NCBI GenBank assembly: GCA_022661535.1
Contig: JAKULF010000007.1
Span: 1,302,001 to 1,366,000 of the forward strand
Source of the DNA: Eutypa lata
Taxonomy: Eukaryota; Ascomycota; Sordariomycetes; Xylariales; Diatrypaceae
Direction: 5' to 3'
Length of the DNA stretch: 64,000 nucleotides
Under the pieces are notes generated by a model, which saw nothing but the letters and a program-made list of their open reading frames with translations, was not told where the DNA came from and did not search any database. Position numbers and translations under genes: made by a program. Of the stretch, positions 1 through 9,997 are shown in pieces. Each line of letters opens with the position of its first letter. Positions within the stretch are counted from its first letter, which is position 1.

Positions 1-1327
1 GCCGTAGCGCATGCCGTCCGCCATGCGGGTGGACGCGTTCCAGTAGACACCGGCGGCGTCGACGGCGGCCATGAAGCGCTCGGCGAGGTCCTCCTCCGAC
101 GTCAGGATCGCGTCCGTGTGCTTCGACCCGTGCGCGTTGATGTGGGCCACGGCCTCGTCGAGACCGCCCACCGTTTTGACCGCCAGCGTCGGCCCCAGGA
201 ACTCCGTGTCGTAGTCCGCGTCCCGCGCGTCCTGGATCCGGGAGGCGTCGTCGGCCGAAGGGAGCTTGCCCGCGAGCGCGGCTTTGCTCGCCGCGTCGCA
301 CCGGAGCACGACGCCCTTTGCTGTCAGCGCCTGGGCGACGGCGGGGAACAGCGGCTCGAGCGCCGCGTCCTGCACCAGGAGGGTCTCCACGCTGTTGCAG
401 GCCGCTTGGTAGCTGGTCTTGGAGTCGACTATGACGTCTACGGCTACCTTCGGGTCTGCGGATTGCTCGAGGAAGATGGAGCATAGGCCGTCGGCGTGAC
501 CTAACACGGGGATCTTGGTCGACGACTTGATGTACCGTACCAGCTCGTTCGACCCCCGGGGAATGACTAGGTCGATGTACCGGTCGAGGTCTAGTAGCTG
601 TGGGATGACGTCTCTCGTCGTGACGAGTTGGATGGCGCCATTGGGTACCTGGGTCTTTTCCAGGGCGGCCGAGATGACCTTGGAAATGGCGACAAACGAC
701 TCCGTAGATTCCTTGCCACCTAGACTCCTACTTAGTGAATATTCAAAAGCATCATGTCGTGTTTTGGAAGTCCACCTTTTAGAATAGCCGAGTTTCCAGA
801 CTTGACCGCCAGCGAGGCGATGTTGGCAATAACTTCCGGGCGAGCCTCAAAAATGATGAGAAGTACGCCAATCGGACAGGTGACTCTTGTCAAGTCCAGA
901 CCATCATCCAATCTTGTCCGTAATGTCACCTTGCCGACTGCAATAATTATAAAAAATGCAAGCATTTGTAAGCCTCCTGCATAGGTATGGGCGGGCACAG
1001 TTGTGGATGACTCCCGAGTGACTCACCTGGATCTTCGAGCTCCCGAACATCTAAGATGCCCTTCAACATGTCTTCCCACTTCCCCTTCTTCCCCAGATCT
1101 AATCGTGAGACCAAGCTCTGAGCCAGTTGACCATGCTCTGCGGCTAGGCGGGCAACCTCGAGGTCGCGGGCATTTGCTGCGAGTATCTCATCCCGAGATG
1201 CTGTAAGACCGGCGTGGATGGCAGTCAGTGCATCGTTTCTGGCGGATGCGGGCAGCGTGGATAGCACATGGGAGGCTTCCTTCGCCGCTTGGGCAGCCTC
1301 AAGAGGAGATACGCTTGTTAGAGACAT
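1..1327 (-). CDS. PRO2: Gamma-glutamyl phosphate reductase, partial (C-terminus beyond window)
   Basis: This enzyme makes glutamate-5-semialdehyde from gamma-glutamyl phosphate with NADPH, the second step of proline synthesis in the cytosol. The start is the ATG at 1327 ([13 protein letters not shown]). Three exons join cleanly: 1027-1327, 776-937 and 1-719. The introns are 938-1026 (89 bp, GTGAGT..CAG) and 720-775 (56 bp, GTGGAC..TAG). The joined protein shows the ALDH-like core: [14 protein letters not shown], the [18 protein letters not shown] block, [22 protein letters not shown] and the catalytic segment [13 protein letters not shown] (Cys at about residue 262). About 394 residues lie in the window. 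The family is usually 420-450 long, so only the last few dozen residues are missing. The fit to the family is direct and nothing looks broken. Yeast nomenclature is used for the symbol. Confidence 0.93.
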
Positions 1328-2956
1328 TATTATTCGGCACTGTTTGCTCCTTTTCTTTTCCAGAAATGGGATGAAGTGCTGGTGGTTCTACTTACATGCC
1401 TTACGTACATACTTAACTGTGATGCCAAGACAAAATTTTAGGCCAATGTTACCTAAGTAAACCAACTAAACTTTATTCTGTGCTCCGATAATCGCGACTG
1501 GAATGCACTCGATAGTTTCAATATCCCTTTTATTTTCATATATATGTGTCTAGCCAATGGTTATTCATTTTAATTGTTTCCTACCTCTTTTTTCATCATG
1601 GTCGTAACAACCCGGAAGGCATCGGGAACCACAACATTGACATTTAAGTTAGTACATAGTTAATAACTGTCTGAATTATCCTTGTTTGCTACATAGGAAC
1701 GAATGAAGCAATGATACCAATATCACATATTCAGCAATATGAGGTAGGTTTCACGTCTGAACATCTGTCGCGGGAGATGCTTGTATCCGTGCCGGGCATG
1801 GTATAACCACTTCAATGTGTCTTTCCCTTTCAGTCAGTCTCTTGAATTCCTTCATATGGCAGGCATATTTGGTACTACCAAGATCAGACGGACGGCTCGC
1901 GGAAATGCCACCTCCATTGCTATCTTGCGTGTCGCACGAAAATATGTCACGCGTTTTCTATTTCGTCCATATGTGATCGATCGCCATTGATGGCTTAAGA
2001 TGCGGATTCGGCATTCCTACTTATCGCCGTCGGCAAAGACCCCCTTCCTTCCCTTCCCATGCATGCATGCGCGAGCTGTGACAGCACGACGTCGGATTCG
2101 GCGGGGAACGGGGGGAGCGACCCGAAACTTGCGCACTTCACGAGGAAGCTCTTCGATTCGAACAGGAAACGCCAAAGCTGCGCTTGGTGTTTTGATGAGT
2201 ACTTAGGTAGGTAGACAGAATGGGGTTTTGTCATCTCCTATGGATGACGAAGATGTTCAGTCTATTATATGCATAATATGTCAGACGAGTACTGCGTCTA
2301 AAATGGGGGTAATGGTAATACCATTCGCAAACCCCGTTCCCTCTATCTCGGAATCACAATTGACTGGACCTTACCTCTTACCTATCATTCAATGTTAGCC
2401 AATAATGGGACGGAAGGCCAGTGACTCTCTTGAGTTAGTCTCCGGCATTCAACAGCCGGAAAAGAATGTTGGTTCGGACTCCACCAGTACCAGCGGGTCA
2501 CTTCGGCCTTCCGAATCCCATGCATTCAGGCACTTATACGTCGCTACGACTCTCCTCTTCTTATGAATTTCTATATAAGATGTGTGTGTTCTCGGCAGGT
2601 CATTCCGTTGGTAGGCTTCTGAGATCTCACTATTATCGCGAACCTGGTCTAGCGCCGAAGATCCACCTGCTCGACACTATTCACGGTTTATTTCCGAGTA
2701 TTCCTCTTGTGCCGAGGACTCTGGCTCTTTCACAATTGTCCTTTCCGACATTTTTGGGAGTATTATATTTTTTCTTGGGTAAGTCTTCACGGTAAATCGG
2801 AATAGGAGCCAGATCAATATTCAAGGCCACCGGTTTCTTTTCCATCGGTCTGCAGTCCTTGTGGAGATAGTAGCTAGATAGGTACTTGACCGATATCGGA
2901 AAAACCACACCGTCTCGACCTCTCGACCTCGGCTTCCGTCGGGGCCTAATAGAGAC
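1328..2956. other. Divergent intergenic region between PRO2 and the MFS gene
   Basis: This 1.6-kb stretch is A/T-leaning and carries the 5' flanks of two divergently transcribed genes. I see no conserved protein. Short open frames, for example near 2466-2795, have no domain and no support. The part just upstream of 2957 is the presumed leader of the MFS gene. Confidence 0.5.
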
Positions 2957-4728
2957 ATGTCCATCGATCTCGAAAAGCGGGATCGAGAGACGCCAGAAGA
3001 TGCGTCCCAATTGAGCCAGGATGATGATATCGAGACTGTGAATGGGGTTCCAGACAAAGCAGAAGGGGCTACCCGTAATTCTTCACCTCATATAGACGAT
3101 GGTGTTGCCTGTGAACTGGGAGACGGCATCCGCCCGGGGTCACAAATTTCTCGCCACAGTTCCGCTCGGGCTCGTAACCCCAGTATCGTACCGCGGCTTA
3201 AACGGCGGGGGCTCCTGGCGACTTGGACCATCATCCCCGAGGTCGAGAGGCCACAGGAGTACTCTAATCAAGTGAAATGGATAATTACTAGCTTCACAGC
3301 TATCGCCGGTGCTGCTGCCCCTATGGGCTCCGCTATATTTTATCGTTAGTAAACTTTCTCCCCCCTTAATGTATCACGAGTTCCGTGCTCATACCGTCTA
3401 CAGCCGCTTTGCCCGATATGACGAAGGAGTTCGATGTGTCAGCTACGACAGTGAACTTGACTATTGCTCTTTACATGCTCGCTATGTCCATATTTCCGTT
3501 ATGGTGGTCGTCATTCTCCGAGACCCTGGGGAGGCGAAACATTTACATCGTCTCATTCTTCCTGAACATTATCTTTTCTTTGTTGAGCGGCCTCAGCGTA
3601 AACATAGGGATGCTGATTGCATTCCGCATCCTCTCCGGCGGCGCATCCGCATCGGTACAAGCCGTGGGCGCCGGGACCGTCGCCGACATCTGGGAGCCTA
3701 AGGAGCGGGGCCGGGCCATGGGAATCTTCTACCTCGGGCCCCTGATGGGCCCTATGCTAGGACCAGTGGTCGGCGGCATCCTAGCCCAGTATTACGGTTG
3801 GCGTAGCACCGCCTATTTTCTCACCTGTTACGGCGCGATCGTCTTCATCCTGACCTTGTTCGCGCTACCTGAAACTCTCAGCCAGAAAAAGCAGGTGGTT
3901 CCGACTTTGCCATCGGCCGCCGCCGAGGGAACGGCTAACGACCTCTCGCGTGTAACCTCGACGGCGCGCTCCGTGCAGATCAAAACCAAGCGGGTAGCCG
4001 CGATGTTCAAGCGGTGCTTCGTCGACCCCCTCGAGGTGGTGACATACCTGCGGTTCCCTCCGGTGCTGTGTACCATTTATTATTCGGCCATCACATTCGG
4101 GACGTTGTACGTGCTCAACATCGCCGTGCAGTCGGCCTTCTCGAAGCCGCCGTACGGCTTCAGCTCCATCATCCTGGGGCTCCTGTACCTCCCCGGCTCG
4201 GTCGGCTACTTCGTCACCTCGGTCGTCGGGGGCCGCTGGATCGACCAGATCATGATCCGCGCGGCCGAGCGCGCGGGCCGCTACGACCCCGACGGCAACC
4301 TCATCCTGCTGCCGGAGGACCGCATGGGCGTCAACGCCTGGGTCGCCGCGTCCCTGTACCCGGCGTCGCTGGTGTGGTTCGGCTGGACGGCCGCCTTCGG
4401 CGTGCACTGGGCCGCGCCCGCCGTGGCCAACTTCTTCTTCGGCCTGTCGAGCATGCTCGTCTTCGGCGCCGTCACCACCATGCTGACCGAGTTCCTGCCC
4501 CGCCGGTCCAGCAGCGGCGTCGCCCTGAACAATTTCGTCCGCAACATCTTCAGCTGCACCGGCGGCATCGTCGGCCAGCCCCTCATCGACGCCGTCGGTG
4601 TCGGCTGGCTCATGACTATCCTTGGTCTCGTTTGTTGGATCAGTGGCAATATTGCCATTTGGTTGCTGAAACGGAACAGCCAGAAGTGGAGGGTGCAGAT
4701 GGATCGGGCTCTGAACAATAATGCGTGA
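2957..4728 (+). CDS. MFS transporter, DHA1-type (drug:H+ antiporter-like)
   Basis: This is a twelve-helix major facilitator superfamily transporter of the plasma or organelle membrane. One intron (3345-3403, 59 bp) joins 2957-3344 to 3404-4728 and gives 570 residues with the expected junction IFYPALPDMTKEF. A hydrophilic N-terminal tail of about 105 residues precedes the first helix. The DHA1 landmarks are present: loop 2-3 motif SETLGRRNIY (GRR at about 172-174), the RILSGGASASVQAVGAGTVADIW helix, ERGRAMG at about 230-236 and the antiporter-type GPLMGPMLGPVVGG. A central cytoplasmic loop is rich in Ser, Thr and basic residues. The overall pattern resembles the fungal Qdr/Aqr/Dtr branch, which exports drugs, organic acids or polyamines. 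The substrate cannot be read from the sequence. The second half is clearly more GC-rich than the first. No adjacent biosynthetic genes suggest a cluster. Confidence 0.88.
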
Positions 4729-5397
4729 GCAATAGGTCTTCCATCCTTCCATCAATCAGTTTTTCTTTTTTCTTTTTTTGGTGGTAAATTCTTTTTTGGA
4801 TAGGTGTGGTGAGCAAGCGTCGAAATGAGATGTACTAGATAATATACCTACGTCTAGATTTTTCTTCTTCTTCAGAACGTAGGTGGCATAGCATGCATTA
4901 TATATGTGGCATGGGGTGGCACATGTCAGAGGCATTGGATAGCTTGTGCTCTGCTACATTACTTATGTACATAAAGATATATGAATGCACGACGTTACTT
5001 CACTTCGGGCCTTCTCGGCCTTTCCTCAAACTGAATCCCATAAGTAACTAAATGGTGATTGCATCGGTGACTAGGTACGAAGATAAAGCCAAACCCACTT
5101 CACCGTACTAGTAATACGCCAGAAGCATTCATTCCTATGTAGTTACATAGCTACTACCTAGTACCGTATGTGACTCAACAATCAATAATCCATCCTTCTA
5201 GAGTAACTAAGAGCGTTCGCGGCATCATAAACTTAAAAACGGTGGCTGGGCGTATATGCTTTATTAACTTTCCCCTATATCCCCTTGAACCTTATGGTCA
5301 GGTCAGGCAGAAGAATCCTTCCTATCTCGGGAGGTCTGGCCTCTAACGTAGATAGGGAGGTATGTATATATATCTAAACAGACGATCACTCCCCTAA
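4729..5397. other. Intergenic, no gene seen
   Basis: This is the 3' flank of the transporter gene (T-rich tract just after the stop) followed by A/T-rich sequence with scattered CTACCTA-type motifs. No coding or RNA feature is recognised until the tRNA-like unit at 5398. Confidence 0.5.
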
Positions 5398-5507
5398 GGC
5401 CGCGTGGTGTAATGGTTGCACACTCTCACAATTGCTTCCTCATAATATCATTACTACTTTCTTTACCCTGCTGAGAGAGGGGCGGAGTTCGATTCCCGCC
5501 GTGGCCA
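5398..5507 (+). tRNA. tRNA-like gene with about 45-nt anticodon-loop insert (copy 1)
   Basis: The 7-bp acceptor stem GGCCGCG pairs with CGTGGCC (5500-5506), and A5507 is the discriminator. Box A TGGTGTAATGG (5405-5415) and box B GTTCGATTC (5488-5496) match Pol III consensus. The D stem is GTGT/GCAC and the anticodon stem is CTCTC/GAGAG. TTTT and a seven-T run follow at once (5509-5520) as a Pol III terminator. The anticodon loop holds about 45 nt, far more than 7, so an intron is implied. The loop does not show the normal U33: it starts ACAATT and ends CCTGCT, so I cannot assign an anticodon (reading the 3' side would give CTG, Gln). The T stem needs a bulged A (GCGG-A-G with CCCGC). It could be a functional intron-bearing tRNA with odd processing, or a decaying one. 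Confidence 0.6.
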
Positions 5508-6064
5508 ATTTTGTTTTTTTCTTCTCCCTTTTTCGCAATCCTCCTTTTCACATCCCATCAATTGAATTCAGTTGCGCCCTCTCCCCCCTTTTCTGCCCTG
5601 TGGTTCAACCATATAGCCGCCACGACGTTTAAATTACCTCACAATATAAAAGTAGGGGTTGGCTCCTCATTTCTTTTGATATTCACCTTATTCTTTCGTT
5701 TCGTAGTCAGCCCCCATATGCCTTCCTTACTGCTAGTATAGATGCTACATATTTTCTACGAGAAGGTGAGTGTATGGCATTAAGGAAGGGAGAGAATTTA
5801 CTTAGTTGACCGAGAAATGCTCTTGGACCCTGCTTACAGTGCAACCCAGGTGGAAGCTATAGACATCCATCTGACATAGCAACGGCATTCCACCTGTTTC
5901 CACTGTGATCTCTACCGCATTCTACCACCCATAATAATATAGTATATATACACTTTAGCTTTAAGTATTACCATTCCGAACTTGAACCTTATAATCGATC
6001 ACTAGGATTGTCTAACCTGCGTCCGACTATATCAATTGAAATAGTTCTACCACCCCCTAACAAA

Positions 6065-6176
6065 GGACGCGTAGTGTAACGGTGCACGCTCTTACAAAAA
6101 ACACTTCCTCATATATCTTTACTACTACTACTCATCCTGTTAAGAGAAGAGCGGAGTTCGATTCCCGCCGTGTCCA
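6065..6176 (+). tRNA. tRNA-like gene with about 48-nt anticodon-loop insert (copy 2)
   Basis: This is a diverged paralogue of the unit at 5398, about 560 bp downstream on the same strand. Acceptor GGACGCG pairs with CGTGTCC, discriminator A6176. Box A is TAGTGTAACGG, box B GTTCGATTC, the D stem again GTGT/GCAC and the anticodon stem CTCTT/AAGAG. A run of more than ten T (from 6181) serves as terminator. The insert (ACAAAAAACACTTCC..CATCCTGTT) is related to that of copy 1, sharing CTTCCTCATA and TTACTACT. Base changes between the copies keep pairing: C3-G70 versus A3-T70, and C31-G39 versus T31-A39. As in copy 1, U33 is not where it should be and the T stem has an extra A. The anticodon is not assignable with confidence. 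Confidence 0.58.
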
Positions 6177-7433
6177 ACAATTTTTTTTTTTCCCCACCCT
6201 CTTCCCTTCTTTTCTTTTGTGCGCCTAGGCAGCCTGACCATGGTGTACTAGAAATATTATATATAGATAATTCTCGTTCCTTATACATACTACCTCTCAT
6301 ATCCTCATGGATATCACTCTCCTGCAAATAATACCCCTTGCGGAATCTGTACACGATCTCTATGCCTAGTCGAAGCGAGTACATAGGCTCATTCGCATAA
6401 TATACGCATCTACCTGTAACCAGAGGCCATAAGGCAATTGGTTAAAACGAAAACCGTACACCGACCGACTTGATCAATGAAAGCAAACATGCTATACTAC
6501 ATCTACGTACATTTCCACTATCTTCAATGTTCGAAAACAAACGATACTACTTACCTGCTTAAGCATAGGCCTGAATATACCTAAGTAGTTAGGATCAACT
6601 TTAAATTATGTAGGTAGGTAGGCGGGCAGGCACAATCGTCAGAGTTTGGCCCGCAGGGAGGTTATCTAGTGCAGCATTTACCTACTTAGTAGTTATGATA
6701 AAGTAGGTAAGAATAGGTAGGCATGGTTATTTCACGGTGGGGCGTTTGCTCTTCTACCCAACATGCACAGGTATTCTACTATCCCACATGACAGTGATTG
6801 GTTTCATGTAATGTTAGGGGGCAGGTAACTAGATACTATACAGTTATATATGGTTTATGCAAATCAAGAAGAAGGGAAAGGGGCACCATCTAAGTTGATA
6901 ATAAATAAATAGGGGGAGGGGTGGGAACGCCATGGAGAGGAAAGGGGTTAATGGAGTGCCTGCTGATTAATCACCATTGCGTGTCCGAAGTCCTTCCATA
7001 TGTATGTACTAGACAGTTTCTCGGGTTTGAGGACTATGCCGGTACGTTGGTAGGCAGGCGGTTGATATCACGCCGATTATATTTCGATATACACTTTTCA
7101 ACTATCTTGTCTCTAGTAGATCAATGGCCTAGACTAGTAGATAGTTAATAAGAGGCTCGGATCTCGTTCCACTGCCTTGTCTTACGCTTCTATAGTGAAA
7201 TGACTTCGAGAGTTCATAAGCATGGAGGCGTAGCCAACTTCCCTATATCCATCTACCCCTGTGTTCATGCACAGTCCCGGCACACGCCCTGCAAGGGAGA
7301 AAAAAAAAAGGCAAGACTACTTACTTAGCTAGATATCCAATCTGCCACATGGCTAGTAGATAAATAAATATAAGTGAGTACGTAGGTAGGTCGGTCGGTT
7401 GGTCGTTCCTTGTCCAACCTTCGCATTGTTCGT

Positions 7434-7465
<32 letters not shown>
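6177..7465. other. Intergenic, no gene seen
   Basis: No conserved reading frame is seen. The stretch carries scattered TAGG-type tetranucleotide runs (for example 6611-6625 and 7381-7400) and ends in the AGCC array that abuts the OTU gene stop codon. Confidence 0.45.

Positions 7466-7466
<1 letters not shown>
7435..7466. repeat. (AGCC)8 tetranucleotide microsatellite
   Basis: Eight perfect tetranucleotide units directly follow the stop codon (complement of 7466-7468) of the OTU-family gene and so lie in its 3' UTR. Confidence 0.9.
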
Positions 7467-8632
7467 TAGCTCGCCTTCTTCCTCAACGAATTATAATGCT
7501 CCCCCAAACCATACCCATGGCGATAATACGCGAGCCATATCTTCTGCCTCTCTCCTTCACCACCACCACCACTACTACTCGAAGCATTAGGCTCAACAAT
7601 CTCAACCCTCCCATCCCCCTGTACGACCCGAATCTCCACTCCATACGCATTCGCCAGAGCAGCCAGCTCCAGCTGCCCGCCCCACTCGGCCGTGTCCCGT
7701 ATCTTGGGTACGTACACGCCCAGCGGCTCCTCGAGGAACGGCGCGAAGTCGTCCGGGTGCGCCTCCATGTAGTCTGTGGCTCTCCTGCGGACGACCTTAT
7801 ACGGCTGTGTTTGTATTTGTATTTGTGTTTGTTGTTGTTGTTGTGTGTTATCTCTACCCCCTTCTTCCAACCCTGCTGCTGCTGCTGCTGCTGCTGATGA
7901 TAATGTTGTTGTTGAGGAGGAGGAGAGCAGTAGTGGAATCCCCCGCTCCGCCAGCTGATCCGCCACCGCCGCGAACAAACAGTGGCCATCGGGGCGGATC
8001 TCGCGCTCGACGAGCCCGTGCGCCGCGAACGCCCGCTCGAAGTGCGTCTTCTCGATCGCCCGGTGGTCCGTCATGTTCGCCGCTTCCTGCTCTGCGGCCT
8101 CGGCGGCGGCTTCGACTTCGGCGGCGCGGCGGGCTAGGCGCTCTTTCTGGCGGTTGCGTTTTTTGCCGCCTTCACCACCTCCTCCTCCTCCTCCTCCTCC
8201 TCCTCCTCCTCCTCCTCCTCCTCCTCCTCCTCCTCCTCCTTCTCCTCCTGTCTGTTGTTGTTGCTGCTGCTGTTGTTGCGTCGTAGCTGTAGGTATAGTC
8301 CCCGATACCGAATCCTTCAGACTCGCATCTCCCAACCGCGCCGTAACAGCATTCACATCCGCATCCGCATCTGCGTCGGCATCGTCATCGTCGTCATATT
8401 TCCCTTCTTCCTCCTCCACCGCCTCTTTGTTCAAAAAAGCAGCGATCTCCCGCTCCTGTCTCTCCCGCAGCTGGCGCTCGAGCTCGGCGCACTCGTCGTT
8501 GACGCCCTTGCGCGTCTTCTTGGTGGCGTTCTTCTTCTTGCTCGTGATGCGCGACTGGAGGTCGCGCTGCTCCTTGCGGTGGCGGGCTTGTGTCGTCTCG
8601 AGGGTGGTTTGTTCTTGTTCGGCGTCCCCCAT
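7466..8632 (-). CDS. OTU2: OTU-domain deubiquitinase (Otu2/OTUD6B-like) with homopolymer inserts
   Basis: This is a predicted cysteine protease that removes ubiquitin. OTUD6B/Otu2 relatives associate with translation and ribosomal ubiquitination. The single exon encodes 388 residues from ATG 8632. A basic coiled N-terminus (residues 10-70, TQARHRKEQRDLQSRI.. and ECAELERQLRERQERE) is typical of the Otu2 branch. The OTU core starts near residue 198 with HFERAFAAHGLVEREI, then RPDGHCLF with catalytic Asp and Cys at about 216 and 219. After the core segment VYVPKIRDTAEWGGQLELAALANAYGV it ends with the catalytic His in GEHYNSL (about 380). Unusual are the repeat tracts: acidic DADADAD (81-92), poly-Gln, a Gly tract of over 20 residues encoded by a trinucleotide array, a poly-Ala run and a second poly-Gln. 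Two of these sit inside the OTU fold, between the DGHC helix and the next helix. The catalytic residues are intact. Confidence 0.9.
7873..7896. repeat. (CTG)8 coding trinucleotide repeat
   Basis: Eight CTG units encode a poly-Ala run on the minus strand inside the OTU domain of the deubiquitinase. A nearby GTT/TTG-rich tract (about 7826-7845) encodes poly-Gln. Confidence 0.85.
8178..8249. repeat. (CCT)21 trinucleotide array encoding poly-Gly
   Basis: Twenty-one perfect CCT units (8178-8240) plus a slightly broken tail encode a run of more than 20 Gly on the minus strand, ahead of the OTU domain. The array is long enough to be length-polymorphic. Confidence 0.92.
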
Positions 8633-9997
8633 TTTCTTCTTCTTCTCTCCTTCCCCCCTCCTCTCTGTCTCTGATCGACGAACTGGGTTAAAAGGTATGT
8701 TTGACTTCGGGGTTGGTTTGGTTTGGGCTGGTTTCGTGGCGGGAGGGACGGAAACTGAACTTAGGTATGAGCTGAAGCCGCTGGTGTTTTCCTATGTAAG
8801 TTTGTGCGACGGACTTCAACCTCGTCTAGACTAATCTGCCTGTTATTATTAAGCAGTGAGGGGACTAACGTCAGAGAGCTAGCTGGTCAGGTTGCTATGT
8901 GAAAGGAATATAGTTATGTAGGCCCTACATAATAAGCCAGGCAACAAAAGAAGCGTGAGGTTTACTTTGGTGTTAGGAATTATCATCAATGCCCCTCAGG
9001 ATGAATCTGATGTTGAACCTCTAAACAAAGTAGATAGTGGTGGGGTCCTGTAAGTGTCTACTCTAACTAATGGCGGGGTATTATTTGCTCTACCTAACTA
9101 TGCACATATCGCCGTACATGTAGATATCCGAGTTCCTTGTTAAGACTTTTATAGTTACCTACCTAGGTAGGTAGGTAAACGATATTCATGTCCTTCTTTC
9201 CACCTCGGGCTTGGGTTTCCTAAGTACCTAATAGGTTAAGTCTGTATTTACTTGGGATTGTTAGGTATCATAAGTATAGCAGACCTGAGACTAAGTTAGG
9301 TACACAAACAGATAGGTATACGACGAGTCTAAGTGGTAAGCAATAAGATCTATAAAAAGGAATAGGGTGCAAGTAGATCGTGTCAAGTTACATAGGTAGT
9401 AGTATCACAAGGTAACTAGCCAACTCAAGTCAGGATAGATATTTCTTTTTAGATGGATTGATTGATTGATTATTCATAACCGACACATTAGAAGTATAGA
9501 GGAAAATATCAAATCTTGAGAACGCCACAAAGCGATGGACCTCTTCTCTCCCACGACTCAACCCACTGCTCGGGTTCGGGACGGAGTCAAACCAACCTCT
9601 TCACCACCGTCCATCGTGGGAGAGAGAGAATTAAATCGTAGACGCAATTTTTCTTTTCGTTTTCCTCCAAATCACACGCTTACTTCTTTGCTCTCCTACC
9701 CTTCCCCTATTCCCTCCTTCCCCCCCTTCCCTCTCTCTGTATGCTGTGTTTGTTCCAAATAGCGAGCCCGCCTCGCCTAGGTAGATTAACCAATCTACCA
9801 CCACCGAAGAGACCTATCTATCCTGTACAGAAACACAACACGAACATGCGACGCCAGATCCCAGATATGGGGTAACAATGTGTACACGGCAACGGGTATA
9901 TAATGACGCAGCAGTCAGCAGCAGCAGCAGCAGCAGCAGTCGCCGCCGAAGACTGCCATATTTTTCTCCCTTGGAAATGGTGCAAGGTATTTTGCCT
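8633..9997. other. Intergenic, promoter of OTU gene and 3' flank of chitin synthase
   Basis: The first part is the 5' flank of the OTU-family gene. The middle is A/T-rich with TAGG/CCTA runs, including an 18-bp perfect palindrome at 9156-9173 built on ACCTAGGT. A (CAG)n tract lies at about 9906-9938 in the likely 3' UTR of the chitin synthase gene. No protein gene is recognised. Confidence 0.45.

Noticed and set aside
3865..4755. Long minus-strand frame opposite the MFS transporter
   Set aside because: It is an antisense shadow of a GC-rich gene, rich in Gly, Ala, Asp and Glu, with no domain.
8073..8834. Plus-strand poly-Pro/Ser protein opposite OTU2
   Set aside because: It reads the CCT array on the wrong strand; the minus strand carries the intact OTU active site.
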